A stretch of DNA of 64,000 nucleotides from CAYULW01 sp964445815. Its GTDB lineage: Bacteria > Bacteroidota > Bacteroidia > Flavobacteriales_E > Vicingaceae. Shown one piece after another: positions 9,148-17,883 of this stretch; position 1 is the stretch's first letter, and each line of letters begins with the position of its first letter. The notes beneath the pieces are model-generated. The model made no database searches, was not told the DNA's origin, and saw only the letters and a list, made by a program, of their open reading frames with translations. Location of the stretch: assembly GCA_964445815.1 (NCBI GenBank), contig CAYULW010000004.1, positions 372,001-436,000 on the forward strand. Reading direction: 5' to 3'. The translations under genes were made by a program, and so were the position numbers.

Positions 9148-9723
9148 TTAAAAGAGTGATCTCCGGCGATTTTTATCAAATTTTAACGACAAGGTTAGGC
9201 TAGGTACAAAAGTTCTCTGAAAATGAGTGTATTGCAAATTGGGTTTTAATTCAGCGGCCAGATCATCATTTACTTCAAAGTAAAACAAGTGGGCATCAAC
9301 TGCTGCATCTACAACATTAATCACATAAGCCACACCCGTAAGAACAAATAGCAAATCTCTATTGGCCCGATGAAAATCAATAAGGCTTAAGAGGTTATCA
9401 TTCGTATAGATATTCTGATATTTTAAATCTAAAGTTAAAGGATCATCATCTACACGTGCTAGATAAGCTTGCTTGAACTCATTAAACTGTTTTCTTTGCT
9501 CAAGCGCAAAATAAAGTGGTGTACCAATAATGGCATACACCAAGGGTATTTTCCAATACTTTTTGTTGTAAGCCTGCCCTAAACCCGGAACCACAAGAGA
9601 CATGATCGTGGCCTTGCTTGGCGAATGTTTAAGCGTGTCTTGAACAATTGTTGTATCGGCTTCCTGAGCCAAACTACATTGCATGGCAACAAATAAGCCC
9701 AAAACAAGCAGAAGCGGTTTCAT
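9148..9723 (-). CDS. DUF5683-family exported protein
   Basis: A 191-residue protein with a signal peptide (MKPLLLVLGLFVAMQCSLAQ) and the conserved block SKATIMSLVVPGLGQAYNKK near residue 37, which is typical of DUF5683, followed by two more hydrophobic stretches around 62-77 and 121-137. It is probably an inner-membrane or envelope protein; no function is established. It starts directly after the parB stop and in many Bacteroidota the order parA-parB-DUF5683-dapB-lepB is kept, as here, which suggests a link to chromosome segregation or envelope growth only by context. Confidence 0.85.
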   Translation of the reverse strand: MKPLLLVLGLFVAMQCSLAQEADTTIVQDTLKHSPSKATIMSLVVPGLGQAYNKKYWKIPLVYAIIGTPLYFALEQRKQFNEFKQAYLARVDDDPLTLDLKYQNIYTNDNLLSLIDFHRANRDLLFVLTGVAYVINVVDAAVDAHLFYFEVNDDLAAELKPNLQYTHFQRTFVPSLTLSLKFDKNRRRSLF

Positions 9724-10593
9724 CTATAAATCAATTAGAGACAAGATCCTTTCCAGATCTTTTTCCGAATTGAAAGGAATGACAATCTTTCCTTTTTCTA
9801 TGTCTTTACGTTGCAGTTTCACTTTGACGTCAAAGTGCTGAGATAAGTCAGACATGAGTTTTTTATCAACCAGTGATAGAGGCAGGGGAGAAGATGAATT
9901 TTTTGTCGTCTTTGCCAACTCTTCTGTCTTTCTCACAGAGAGATTATCTGCAAGTATCTGTTCAAGAGCAGCTAACTGTTCTGATTCATTGTTAAGATTA
10001 ATTAGTGCACGAGCATGACCCATGCTTATTCTATTTTCTCTTAAAGCCGATTGAACAGCTACAGGAAGCTTTAATAAACGCAAGTAGTTGGAAATGGTGC
10101 TGCGTTGTTTTCCGACTCTGCTGCTAAGCTGATCTTGTGTCAGGTTGCACTCTTCAATCAAGCGCTCATAAGAAAGTGCGACTTCTATGGCGTTCAAGTT
10201 GCTCCGTTGAATGTTTTCGACCAATGCCATTTCCAGCATGCTCTGGTCGTTGGCCACTCTAACATAAGCTGGAATAGTGGTTAAACCAGCAAGTTGAGAA
10301 GCTCTGAACCTGCGTTCACCTGAAATCAGTTGAAAACGATCGTAACCCATTTTACGAACCGTTACCGGCTGAATGATACCCAGTTCTTTAATCGATTGCG
10401 CCAGTTCATGAAGTGCTTGCTCTTCAAACTGTGTTCTTGGTTGAAAAGGATTGGCTTCTATCTGTTGAATGTAAATCTCAGTGATCCCTCCAAGAGTTGA
10501 GGAAACCGAACTGTTTTGGCTTGCGGTAACATCTGTTTCCTGGCTCTCCAACAATGCACTTAATCCTCTTCCTAAAGCCGGTTTTTTTGTCAT
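9724..10593 (-). CDS. parB: Chromosome-partitioning protein ParB
   Basis: A 289-residue CTP-dependent DNA clamp that loads at parS sites and works with ParA in origin segregation. The N-terminal ALGRGLSALL segment contacts ParA-type partners; the nucleotide-binding GERRFRA motif is at residues 92-98 and ALVENIQRSNLNAIE near 126; the central helix-turn-helix (QDQLSSRVGKQRSTISNYLR) recognises parS. Its start overlaps the parA stop by four bases. Presence of a chromosomal parAB pair hints at, but does not prove, proximity to the origin. Confidence 0.96.
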   Translation of the reverse strand: MTKKPALGRGLSALLESQETDVTASQNSSVSSTLGGITEIYIQQIEANPFQPRTQFEEQALHELAQSIKELGIIQPVTVRKMGYDRFQLISGERRFRASQLAGLTTIPAYVRVANDQSMLEMALVENIQRSNLNAIEVALSYERLIEECNLTQDQLSSRVGKQRSTISNYLRLLKLPVAVQSALRENRISMGHARALINLNNESEQLAALEQILADNLSVRKTEELAKTTKNSSSPLPLSLVDKKLMSDLSQHFDVKVKLQRKDIEKGKIVIPFNSEKDLERILSLIDL

Positions 10594-11396
10594 TCTATGC
10601 TCATCGTTTTCTCAGAACTGGAGATTTTAGTCATCTCATTCTTCTGAAGAATTTCTCTTGCTAAGTTAAGATAATTAATAGCTCCCTTGCAGCTCGCATC
10701 ATGCATAATGATCGTCTCACCATGACTGGGTGCCTCTCCCAATCTTGTGTTTCTTTGGATAATGGTATCAAAAACCATTTGCTGGAAATGAGTCTTGACT
10801 TCTTCTACTACCTGATTGGATAAACGCAATCGGATATCGTACATGGTCAATAGAAGTCCTTCTATGTTTAATTCGGGATTAAGTCGAGATTGGACTATTT
10901 TTATGGTATTCAATAATTTACCTAATCCTTCTAAAGCAAAATACTCACATTGAACCGGTATAATGACAGAGTCTGAAGCCGTAAGTGAATTTAAAGTGAT
11001 CAAACCTAAAGATGGAGAACAATCAATGATGATAAAGTCATAGTCGTCTCTGACTTTAGCTAAGGCGGCACGCATCATCTTTTCTCTGGCCGGCATATTG
11101 ATCATTTCGATTTCGGCACCAACCAGATCAATGTGGGCAGGAAGCAGGTCAAGATTGGGCGAAGACGTCTCCAAGATAATGTCTTTAGGAGAAATGTCGT
11201 TCACAATGCATTCGTAAATGCTTGTTTTTACGTTTCTGGGATCTATTCCAACACCTGAAGTAGCATTGGCTTGAGGGTCAGCATCTACTAAAAGCACTTT
11301 TCGCTCCAGTACGCCCAAGGCCCCCGCTAAATTGATGGAAGTGGTTGTTTTTCCAACCCCACCTTTTTGATTTGCTACCGATATGATCTTCGCCAT
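10590..11396 (-). CDS. parA: Chromosome-partitioning ATPase ParA/Soj
   Basis: A 268-residue deviant-Walker ATPase. The motif KGGVGKTT is at residues 11-18, with both lysines present; DADPQANAT is near residue 39 and the Walker B-like FIIIDCSPSLG near residue 122. It forms ATP-dependent dimers on DNA that move ParB-parS complexes. It lies 12 bases downstream of the UPF0173 hydrolase gene and overlaps parB by four bases. Confidence 0.96.
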   Translation of the reverse strand: MAKIISVANQKGGVGKTTTSINLAGALGVLERKVLLVDADPQANATSGVGIDPRNVKTSIYECIVNDISPKDIILETSSPNLDLLPAHIDLVGAEIEMINMPAREKMMRAALAKVRDDYDFIIIDCSPSLGLITLNSLTASDSVIIPVQCEYFALEGLGKLLNTIKIVQSRLNPELNIEGLLLTMYDIRLRLSNQVVEEVKTHFQQMVFDTIIQRNTRLGEAPSHGETIIMHDASCKGAINYLNLAREILQKNEMTKISSSEKTMSIE

Positions 11397-11408
11397 TTGT
11401 CCTTGTAT

Positions 11409-12089
11409 TTATAGAGTTATTGATTCACCTATTGGAATCAATGTTAAATTTTTATTTGCTTTATTAAACCGGTTACGCGCATCATCATGGTTTATTTCTA
11501 TGTATGGAAAAGTATCATAATGCATACCGATAATCTGCTCACATTGAATAAAACCGGCAGCAATTATGGCATCTTCAATGCCCATGGTAAAATTATCACC
11601 AATGGGTAAGAAGGCATAGTCAGGTGTCCATAGTTCACCAATAAGCTTCATTTCTTGATTCAGAGCGGTATCGCCGGCATAATACAATCTTTTGCCTCCG
11701 ATTTCTATAATAAAACCATTTGGGTTACCCGCATAAGTGCCGTCCGGTAAAACAGAAGAATGCATGGCATAAGTCATTTTAACTTCTCCAAAATCAAAAG
11801 ACCAGTTGCCACCTGTATTCATCGGATGTCCCTTGTCTATACCCTGATTGGCAAACCATGTCACAATCTCATAATTAGAAATGACAGTGCATCCGGTTCT
11901 TTTTGCAATAGCAAGGGCATCGGCCACATGATCTTCATGCCCATGACTGATAAGCATATAGTCACACGGAACCTCATCTACGTTAACCGAACTGGCTAAA
12001 CCGTTGGGACTAATGAAAGGATCAAACAACAGGTGTTTACCCTCACTTTCCAATCCAAAACAAGAATGTCCATAGTAGATGATTTTCAT
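11409..12089 (-). CDS. UPF0173-type metallo-beta-lactamase-fold hydrolase
   Basis: A 226-residue protein with the zinc-binding SHGHEDH motif at residues 48-54, further metal ligands in HSSVLPDG (near 111) and YYAGDTALNQEM (near 136), and a C-terminal GMHYDTFP block. These are hallmarks of the UPF0173 (YtkL-like) metal-dependent hydrolases; the physiological substrate is not known. It is the first gene of the minus-strand block that continues into parA 12 bases later. The intergenic region upstream (12090-12222) separates it from a divergent plus-strand gene. Confidence 0.9.
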   Translation of the reverse strand: MKIIYYGHSCFGLESEGKHLLFDPFISPNGLASSVNVDEVPCDYMLISHGHEDHVADALAIAKRTGCTVISNYEIVTWFANQGIDKGHPMNTGGNWSFDFGEVKMTYAMHSSVLPDGTYAGNPNGFIIEIGGKRLYYAGDTALNQEMKLIGELWTPDYAFLPIGDNFTMGIEDAIIAAGFIQCEQIIGMHYDTFPYIEINHDDARNRFNKANKNLTLIPIGESITL

Positions 12090-12222
12090 AGATTACCGAT
12101 TAAATTTTAATGACTTATTTTGCGAACAGGGTTTAAATAATAAAGTCTAAAAGTACATTAAACTAAAGGGAGTGCTGCGTGTTTAAACTCTGTATTTTTA
12201 AACAAAATTCTGTTAATACGAA

Positions 12223-12741
12223 ATGATCAATTTGATAGCCGCTACCAATAGAAAAGCCAACCTCACAAGTGTGTTTTCGCAAAAAATTTATCAACAGTTA
12301 GACAAAGAGAGAGTGGCTTTTTCATCATTTTCTTTAGAAGACCTTCCTCTTTCGACCAGTTTTAATGATATCTATGCTTATGGTCAATCGCCATTTACAG
12401 AGATTGCCAAGAACTATATAGAACCGGCAGATAAGTTCTTATTTGTGATTCCCGAATACAACGGCAGTTTTCCCGGTATTTTAAAGGTGTTGATAGATGG
12501 AATAGAGCCAAAATACTTTAGAGGAAAAAAGGCAGCGATGGTGGGAGTGGCATCGGGACATGCAGGAAACATAAGAGGAGTAGATCACTTTACAGGTGTC
12601 TTGAACTACATCGGTGTTACGGTTATGCCAAAAAACTTGTGCATACCCAGAATTGAAGATAAAATAGAAGAGGGAGAACTTGTAGATCAGGCTTGTATTG
12701 AACGTCTGGATAACTTTGTGAAGCAATTTATAGATTACTGA
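12223..12741 (+). CDS. NAD(P)H-dependent FMN reductase-like flavoprotein
   Basis: A 172-residue flavodoxin-fold protein of the NADPH-dependent FMN reductase family. The FMN-contact motif FVIPEYNGSFPGILKVLID is near residues 75-93 and the second FMN loop (VGVASGHAGNIRG) near 107. The N-terminal LIAATNRKANLT loop is slightly atypical (family usually GS.R). Such proteins reduce quinones, azo compounds or FMN; the exact substrate is open. Its stop overlaps the truA start in a TGATG arrangement, so the two are translationally coupled. Confidence 0.88.
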   Translation: MINLIAATNRKANLTSVFSQKIYQQLDKERVAFSSFSLEDLPLSTSFNDIYAYGQSPFTEIAKNYIEPADKFLFVIPEYNGSFPGILKVLIDGIEPKYFRGKKAAMVGVASGHAGNIRGVDHFTGVLNYIGVTVMPKNLCIPRIEDKIEEGELVDQACIERLDNFVKQFIDY

Positions 12742-13487
12742 TGCAGAGGTATTTCGTTTATCTGGCATATAATGGTCAAAACTATCACGGCTGGCAAATT
12801 CAACCCAATGCTTTATCTGTTCAGCAAGTACTGCAGGAAGCCCTTGCATTGTATTTTCAACAGGCAATTGATTTAGTCGGAGCCGGAAGAACCGATACCG
12901 GTGTTCATGCGAAAGAAATGGTAGCACACTTCGATTGGCAAGATGATCTGGATGAAGCTCATTTTATTTATAAATTGAATGCACTTTTACCTAAAGATAT
13001 TTCAATCTCAGGATTAAGAAAGGTAAAGCCGGAATTTCATGCCCGGTTTGATGCTTTGAGTAGAAGTTATGAATATTACCTCTCCTTAGAAAGAGATCCT
13101 TTTCTCGCACATCTTCATTATCGCTTTTATGGTCAACTTGATCTGGATGCCATGAATACTGCTGCTCAATACCTGTTAGGAGAGCACGATTTCTCTTGCT
13201 TTAGTAAATCGAAGACACAAACACATACCAATCTATGCTCTGTGACTCAAGCCAGTTGGACCAAAGAAGGAAGCGTGTTGAAATTCGATGTTTCTGCGAA
13301 TCGCTTTTTACGTAATATGGTTCGGGCCATTGTCGGTACTTTGATCGAAGTAGGCGAGGGAAAACGAAACGTGGATTCCATTCCTGAATTGATTGCATCA
13401 AAATCACGTTCTAAGGCCGGCTTGTCTGTTCCTGCTCAGGGATTGTTTTTAAGCGGTATAGAATATCCCAGTGAAGGCTTTATTTAG
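12741..13487 (+). CDS. truA: tRNA pseudouridine(38-40) synthase
   Basis: A 248-residue enzyme that isomerises uridines 38-40 in the tRNA anticodon arm. The catalytic aspartate is D52 in GAGRTDTGVHA, with FHARFDALSRSYEYYL near residue 92 and the RFLRNMVRAIVGTLIEVG block near residue 188. The length matches the family. It is coupled to the upstream flavoprotein gene and followed 14 bases later by the ABC exporter gene, which has its own -7 box inside the gap. Confidence 0.96.
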   Translation: MQRYFVYLAYNGQNYHGWQIQPNALSVQQVLQEALALYFQQAIDLVGAGRTDTGVHAKEMVAHFDWQDDLDEAHFIYKLNALLPKDISISGLRKVKPEFHARFDALSRSYEYYLSLERDPFLAHLHYRFYGQLDLDAMNTAAQYLLGEHDFSCFSKSKTQTHTNLCSVTQASWTKEGSVLKFDVSANRFLRNMVRAIVGTLIEVGEGKRNVDSIPELIASKSRSKAGLSVPAQGLFLSGIEYPSEGFI

Positions 13488-13488
13488 A

Positions 13489-13496
13489 TACTTTTG
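13489..13496 (+). promoter_or_regulatory. Bacteroidota -7 box directly before the ABC exporter start
   Basis: TACTTTTG matches TAnnTTTG exactly and ends five bases before the ATG at 13502. If used, the transcript would start at or next to the start codon, giving a leaderless or nearly leaderless mRNA. Confidence 0.45.
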
Positions 13497-13501
13497 CGGC
13501 C

Positions 13502-15253
13502 ATGAGTGAAGTCAGTGGAAAAGCTTGGGATACTCAGCTTTTTAAGCGAGTAATGAGATACGTTGGTCCCTATAAAGGGCGATTCTTCTTTACTGCACTT
13601 TTAGTCATTATTTTGGCCATACTTGGCCCTTTGAGGCCTTGGTTGGTACAGCACATTATAGATGTTGAAGTGACTGAAGCTGATCGTGAAGGGGTTTTAC
13701 AATTTACCTTGATTTTGATCGGACTCATGATCTTTGAGGCAGTGGTTCAATTTTATCAAACCTATTTAGCCAATTGGTTAGGTCAAACCATAATAAAAGA
13801 TATACGAGTACAGCTTTTTCAACACATTTTGTCCTTCAGACTCACTTATTTTGATCGGACACCTATTGGCACTTTAGTCACCAGAACAGTATCCGATATT
13901 GAAACCATTGCCAATATCTTTTCGCAAGGCATATTGGTCATTATCGGTGATATTCTCAAACTCATCGCCGTTATCTGCTTTATGTTTTATACCGATTGGC
14001 TGCTAACTCTGATTAGCTTGATTCCAATTCCTCTGTTGATTATTGCAACAAGCATCTTTAAAAAGGTGATAAAAAAGGCTTTTCAGGATGTAAGAACCCA
14101 AGTGGCCAGATTAAATGCTTTTGTGCAGGAGCGGGTAACCGGCATGAAGATCATACAGATCTTTAACCGGGAAGCGGTAGAAATGAAGCGCTTTGAGGGC
14201 ATGAATAAACTGCACCGCAATGCGCACATTCAAACCGTATGGGCCTATTCCATATTCTTTCCGGTGGTTGAGCTCTTATCAGCTTCCTCCATTGCTTTAT
14301 TGGTATGGTGGGGAACCAAAGGCGTGCTTGCTGGTCACACTACTTTGGGAAATCTCATGGCCTTTATTCTCTATATTTATATGCTGTATCGCCCTATTCG
14401 CCAATTGGCAGATCGCTTCAATACCCTACAAATGGGTATGGTGAGTTCAGAACGTGTGTTCAAAGTTTTGGATACGGACTCTAACATTGAAAATAAAGGG
14501 GATGTGCAAAAGACAAAACTGGAAGGCAAGATTACTTTTAATCAGGTGTGGTTTGCGTATCAGGATGAAGACTATGTATTGAAAGATGTGAGTTTTGAAG
14601 CTCAGAAAGGCGAGACCATTGCTTTTGTTGGCGCTACGGGTTCGGGTAAAACCTCCACAATTAACCTGTTAGGACGCTTTTATGAATACCAGAAAGGGGA
14701 GATTTTGGTAGATGATGTGCCTATTCGGAATTATGATTTAGGAAATCTACGTACCAATATGGCTGTGGTTCTGCAAGATGTATTTCTCTTTTCTGACAGT
14801 ATTTACAATAACATTACCCTTCACAGTACAGAAATCACAGAAGAGCAGGTGATCGAAGCAGCTAAAAGAGTAGGGGCTCATGATTTCATTTCCAAACTAC
14901 CTGGTGGCTACCATTACGATGTGAAAGAGCGCGGGGGCATGTTATCTGTCGGGCAGCGTCAATTGATTTCATTTATACGCGCTTATGTGCACAATCCCAG
15001 TATTTTAATTCTCGATGAAGCCACCTCCAGCATCGATACGGAGTCTGAATTATTGATTCAACGTGCAACAGATGTCTTAACGGAGGGGCGGACTTCAATT
15101 GTGATCGCTCATCGTTTGTCGACCATACAAAAGGCGGACAAGATCATTGTCTTGGAGGCCGGTAAAATACTGGAACAAGGCTCACATCAGGAATTGCTCG
15201 CCCAAGACGGCCATTACAAGAAGCTGTTTGAATTGCAGTTTAAGGAGGACTAA
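13502..15253 (+). CDS. ABC exporter, MsbA/multidrug type half-transporter
   Basis: A 583-residue fused permease-ATPase. The N-terminal domain has six membrane helices (about residues 22-310). The ATPase domain carries Walker A GATGSGKT (near 376), the Q-loop VLQDVFLF, signature LSVGQRQ (near 480), Walker B ILILDEATSS (near 500) and the H-loop IAHRLST. It should work as a homodimer exporting lipid, peptide or drug; the substrate cannot be read from sequence. The MsbA-like size and lack of a peptidase domain argue against a bacteriocin exporter. It is convergent with the M56/M23 gene, six bases away. Confidence 0.93.
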   Translation: MSEVSGKAWDTQLFKRVMRYVGPYKGRFFFTALLVIILAILGPLRPWLVQHIIDVEVTEADREGVLQFTLILIGLMIFEAVVQFYQTYLANWLGQTIIKDIRVQLFQHILSFRLTYFDRTPIGTLVTRTVSDIETIANIFSQGILVIIGDILKLIAVICFMFYTDWLLTLISLIPIPLLIIATSIFKKVIKKAFQDVRTQVARLNAFVQERVTGMKIIQIFNREAVEMKRFEGMNKLHRNAHIQTVWAYSIFFPVVELLSASSIALLVWWGTKGVLAGHTTLGNLMAFILYIYMLYRPIRQLADRFNTLQMGMVSSERVFKVLDTDSNIENKGDVQKTKLEGKITFNQVWFAYQDEDYVLKDVSFEAQKGETIAFVGATGSGKTSTINLLGRFYEYQKGEILVDDVPIRNYDLGNLRTNMAVVLQDVFLFSDSIYNNITLHSTEITEEQVIEAAKRVGAHDFISKLPGGYHYDVKERGGMLSVGQRQLISFIRAYVHNPSILILDEATSSIDTESELLIQRATDVLTEGRTSIVIAHRLSTIQKADKIIVLEAGKILEQGSHQELLAQDGHYKKLFELQFKED

Positions 15254-15265
15254 AATCATTTAGTC
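15248..15265. terminator. Shared hairpin over two convergent stop codons
   Basis: GACTAAA and TTTAGTC form a perfect 7-bp stem around an ATCA loop. It spans the stop codons of both the ABC exporter and the M56/M23 gene. There is no long T-tract, so terminator activity is plausible rather than certain. Confidence 0.4.
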
Positions 15266-16588
15266 TTCTACCTGAATCTCAGGATCTACCTTTACGCCAT
15301 ATTCTATTAATTCGTAATGCAAATGAATGCCCAAAGATTGGCCTGTGTTGCCAATCAGTCCAATTTGATCTCCTGTTTTGACCTGATCTCCCGGTTCGAC
15401 TTTTATGCTTTCCAGATGAGCATACATGCTTGAGTATTTTACATTGTGTTGAATCACAATGTGATTGCCATAGTTTTCACTATATTCTGCTTTGACGATC
15501 CGGCCATCTCCCGTCGCTAGTATCTGAGTACCCTTGGGAGCAACAAGATCTACCCCGGTATGCAGTTTCTTTACCTTTTCTATCGGGTGGTAACGCATGC
15601 CAAATTCAGAAGCTACTTCTCTAATTTGCTCTGCTTTAATGGGGAGTCCTGCAGGTTTATCAAACAGGCCAATCCCGGTATGTGATACGTGTTGATCGAT
15701 TTGACGTTCGATGTCGATTGTTCTAAAAGAGAAGAGACTCATGATACCTATTGTAAGCAATAGACTTAAACTAATTCTTAGCTTCGATGCAGATGGATGT
15801 TTGTGTTTCTGGATCATTTTAATTCGGGTTTTTAATGATGAATACGAAAAGTGATTACTAATTGAGCTTTCGAGATTTGAGGATAAATGCTGCAAGAGTT
15901 TTTGCATATAGTCTGTCTGATCATGTTCTGTCAAGACGGCTTGATCTGCTAAAAATTCATGAATATCAATCAATGCCTTGCGCAGTAACCAGGCAAAAGG
16001 ATTGATCCAAAACAGAGCAACGAAAAACTCCATCCACAGGCGATCAATGGAATGCTTTTGTGCAAAATGACAGTGTTCATGCTTGAAAATTTCAGCATCT
16101 AAATTCTGGTTTCTCATGCTATCAGGTAGGTATAGACGATTAAACAGACTGAAAATACCTTTATCTTGAGGGTGATAGTAAATGCTCAAACCCTGTAGCT
16201 CATATGCATAGTCCTGATTTAAATCATACAGCTTATAAATTCGGTAAAGCAAACGAAACAGAAAAAAGATGACAATAGCCGTATAGACGATAAGCAGGTC
16301 AGACAGCCAATTTATTTCTGCCTCTGTTATGGGTTGAATGAATTCATGTACAATCAGGTTTTGATTCAATTCTTCCAGATTTTTAACCCCCCGGCTTAAA
16401 AGTGAATCATTGTCCGGTTCTAGACTGACTTCAAACCGGATAAAGGGCAGTAATAAAGTCATCAGACTAACCGTCAAGAGATAGAAGCGGTTAAATTTAA
16501 AGTTAAGGTTAGACTGCAATACAGCTTTGTAGATGGCATAGAAAAGAAAGGAGAGAAGACCGGCTTTAACTAGATATAAGATCATCAA
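15260..16588 (-). CDS. BlaR1-type M56 sensor protease fused to an M23 peptidase domain
   Basis: A 442-residue membrane protein. The N-terminal half has membrane segments (about 5-25, 33-50, 95-115) and the M56 zinc motif HEHCH near residue 169 with FWINPFAWLLRKAL and HEFLADQAVL following, as in BlaR1/MecR1. After a fourth membrane segment (about 270-285) the exported C-terminus is an M23/LytM domain: HTGVD near residue 343 and HLHYE near 421, both zinc-ligand motifs intact. In classical BlaR1 this position holds a beta-lactam-binding domain. It overlaps the BlaI-type gene by four bases, so the pair is a signal-transduction unit, probably sensing peptidoglycan state. Confidence 0.9.
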   Translation of the reverse strand: MMILYLVKAGLLSFLFYAIYKAVLQSNLNFKFNRFYLLTVSLMTLLLPFIRFEVSLEPDNDSLLSRGVKNLEELNQNLIVHEFIQPITEAEINWLSDLLIVYTAIVIFFLFRLLYRIYKLYDLNQDYAYELQGLSIYYHPQDKGIFSLFNRLYLPDSMRNQNLDAEIFKHEHCHFAQKHSIDRLWMEFFVALFWINPFAWLLRKALIDIHEFLADQAVLTEHDQTDYMQKLLQHLSSNLESSISNHFSYSSLKTRIKMIQKHKHPSASKLRISLSLLLTIGIMSLFSFRTIDIERQIDQHVSHTGIGLFDKPAGLPIKAEQIREVASEFGMRYHPIEKVKKLHTGVDLVAPKGTQILATGDGRIVKAEYSENYGNHIVIQHNVKYSSMYAHLESIKVEPGDQVKTGDQIGLIGNTGQSLGIHLHYELIEYGVKVDPEIQVED

Positions 16589-16962
16589 TGTTTACTTTTT
16601 TGTTCAATTTTTTGATTAATTAGGGCACGTAACTCTTCCAGCTGTTCGAGGCTTAAATCGTTTTCTTTGGTGAAAAAGGAGGCCAATTGAGCCGCTGAAT
16701 TGTCAAAGTACTTGTCCATCATCTTGGAAAACTCCTGTTTGAAATAAGAGGGTTTTTTCAGGATGGGGAAATATTCTTTGTCTCTGCCATGCAGATGAAA
16801 GCCAATGTGTTTTTTGGCTATTAAGCGATTGATTAATGTGGATATGGTCGTGTAAGCCGGTCGTGGTTTTTGATATTGAGCCACGATGTCTTTCATGTAG
16901 GCCGTTTTAAGTTGCCAGAGGTGATTCATCAATTCCAGTTCTTTTTCGCTCAGGTTTTTCAT
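16585..16962 (-). CDS. BlaI/MecI/CopY-family transcriptional repressor
   Basis: A 125-residue winged-helix repressor. The ELELMNHLWQLKTAYMKDIV start and the recognition-helix segment RPAYTTISTLINRLIAKKHI are characteristic; the C-terminal helices form the dimer and contain the region cleaved on induction in BlaI. The stop overlaps the start of the M56/M23 sensor gene by four bases. A palindromic BlaI-type operator lies 21 bases upstream of the start, so the operon is most likely autorepressed. Confidence 0.92.
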   Translation of the reverse strand: MKNLSEKELELMNHLWQLKTAYMKDIVAQYQKPRPAYTTISTLINRLIAKKHIGFHLHGRDKEYFPILKKPSYFKQEFSKMMDKYFDNSAAQLASFFTKENDLSLEQLEELRALINQKIEQKSKH

Positions 16963-16982
16963 TATTACAAGAATAGTTTTAT

Positions 16983-16998
16983 TACTACAAATGTAGTA
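16983..16998. promoter_or_regulatory. BlaI/CopY-type operator
   Basis: TACTACA-AA-TGTAGTA is a perfect 7-bp inverted repeat with a 2-bp centre and contains the family core TACAnnTGTA. It overlaps the -7 box of the blaI-like gene, so repressor binding would block polymerase directly. Confidence 0.85.
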
Positions 16999-17017
16999 TA
17001 AAAGTAAAGCAAAACAA
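16988..17017 (-). promoter_or_regulatory. Promoter of the BlaI-M56/M23 operon
   Basis: On the minus strand a TTG (17015-17017) is followed after 19 bases by TACATTTG (16988-16995), an exact Bacteroidota -7 box. The transcript would begin about 25 bases upstream of the repressor start. Confidence 0.7.
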
Positions 17018-17031
17018 GCATCGCTTGTTTT
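17011..17031 (-). terminator. Probable terminator after the outer-membrane protein gene
   Basis: AAAACAAGC and GCTTGTTTT form a 9-bp stem around a 3-base loop, about 83 bases past the stop at 17114 and just upstream of the BlaI promoter, insulating the two minus-strand units. The T-rich tail on the minus strand is short. Confidence 0.5.
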
Positions 17032-17113
17032 TTTCTTGTTGAATGACTTAAACCTCAGTAAAAGAGGGTTATAACGAATCTATATGGAATGCCTTCTCAG
17101 TTAGAAAGCGATC

Positions 17114-17737
17114 CTAAAAACACAATCCTACATTCAAAGCCATGCGAAAGCTGTAGTCAACAGCTGAATAATTGCCAAAGCCTTCATAAATTCTTTGATC
17201 CTTTCCTAGTTCTGTAGGTCTGGCAAAACCAATTCCTGTGACCGGCTCGGCAAAGAAATGACCAAATTGAAATTTATAGCCCGCACTCAAACCAAAGACA
17301 GATAGGGCATGCAAGCGTTCAAAGTCAGCGGCTATTCTATTGGAACGATTTTGTTCATTGATCCAATATTGACGATAAAAGGCACCTGCAAAAAGCCCTC
17401 CGGGTGCTTTCCTTCTGGCTTGAAAAGGGAAGTAACGGCCTTCAATAAGAAGTGCACAGCCATTCAGGCTGTACTCTTCACTAATCCATCCGTTTATTGA
17501 AAGTGTACCGTATTCATACTGCCCTTTTTCAAAGCCAATCAGGAAAGATGAACTATGGTTTTGTACCCATTCATAGTTCATTTGCCATCGATATGTTCTG
17601 GCATCACTTAAAGCAATTCTGCTTGCATCTATGCTGTAAAAGTGACTTTTAACCTTTTGTTTGCTCACGTCTGACTTTTGTGCATTAACTTGTGTGATGC
17701 ACCCTATGAACAAGGCCCAAAAAGCAATTCTTTTCAT
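17114..17737 (-). CDS. Small outer-membrane beta-barrel protein, unknown function
   Basis: A 207-residue protein starting with a signal peptide (MKRIAFWALFIGCITQVNAQ) followed by alternating amphipathic strands and a C-terminal FRMALNVGLCF strand, consistent with an eight-stranded barrel of the DUF3575-like type. No ligand can be inferred. An in-frame ATG at 17761 adds eight residues; the start at 17737 is favoured because it begins the signal peptide and because a near-consensus -7 box (TATGCTTG on the minus strand) lies around 17759, which would be inside the longer reading. Confidence 0.7.
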   Translation of the reverse strand: MKRIAFWALFIGCITQVNAQKSDVSKQKVKSHFYSIDASRIALSDARTYRWQMNYEWVQNHSSSFLIGFEKGQYEYGTLSINGWISEEYSLNGCALLIEGRYFPFQARRKAPGGLFAGAFYRQYWINEQNRSNRIAADFERLHALSVFGLSAGYKFQFGHFFAEPVTGIGFARPTELGKDQRIYEGFGNYSAVDYSFRMALNVGLCF

Positions 17738-17883
17738 TCCAATCAAATTTCTTGCAAGCATAGCTAAAAGGGAAAAATCAAGATGTTAAAGTCCAGTTAA
17801 AACTACCACTACATCAACTCTACAATTTCGACTTCAAAAGAATAAAAGCCCTTAAAAGTGCTATTAAAGAGAATTCAAAGCAA

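Noticed and set aside
9450..9462. Isolated CACGTG near parB as a parS site
   Set aside because: A single hexamer inside the DUF5683 gene without the flanking parS bases is expected by chance.
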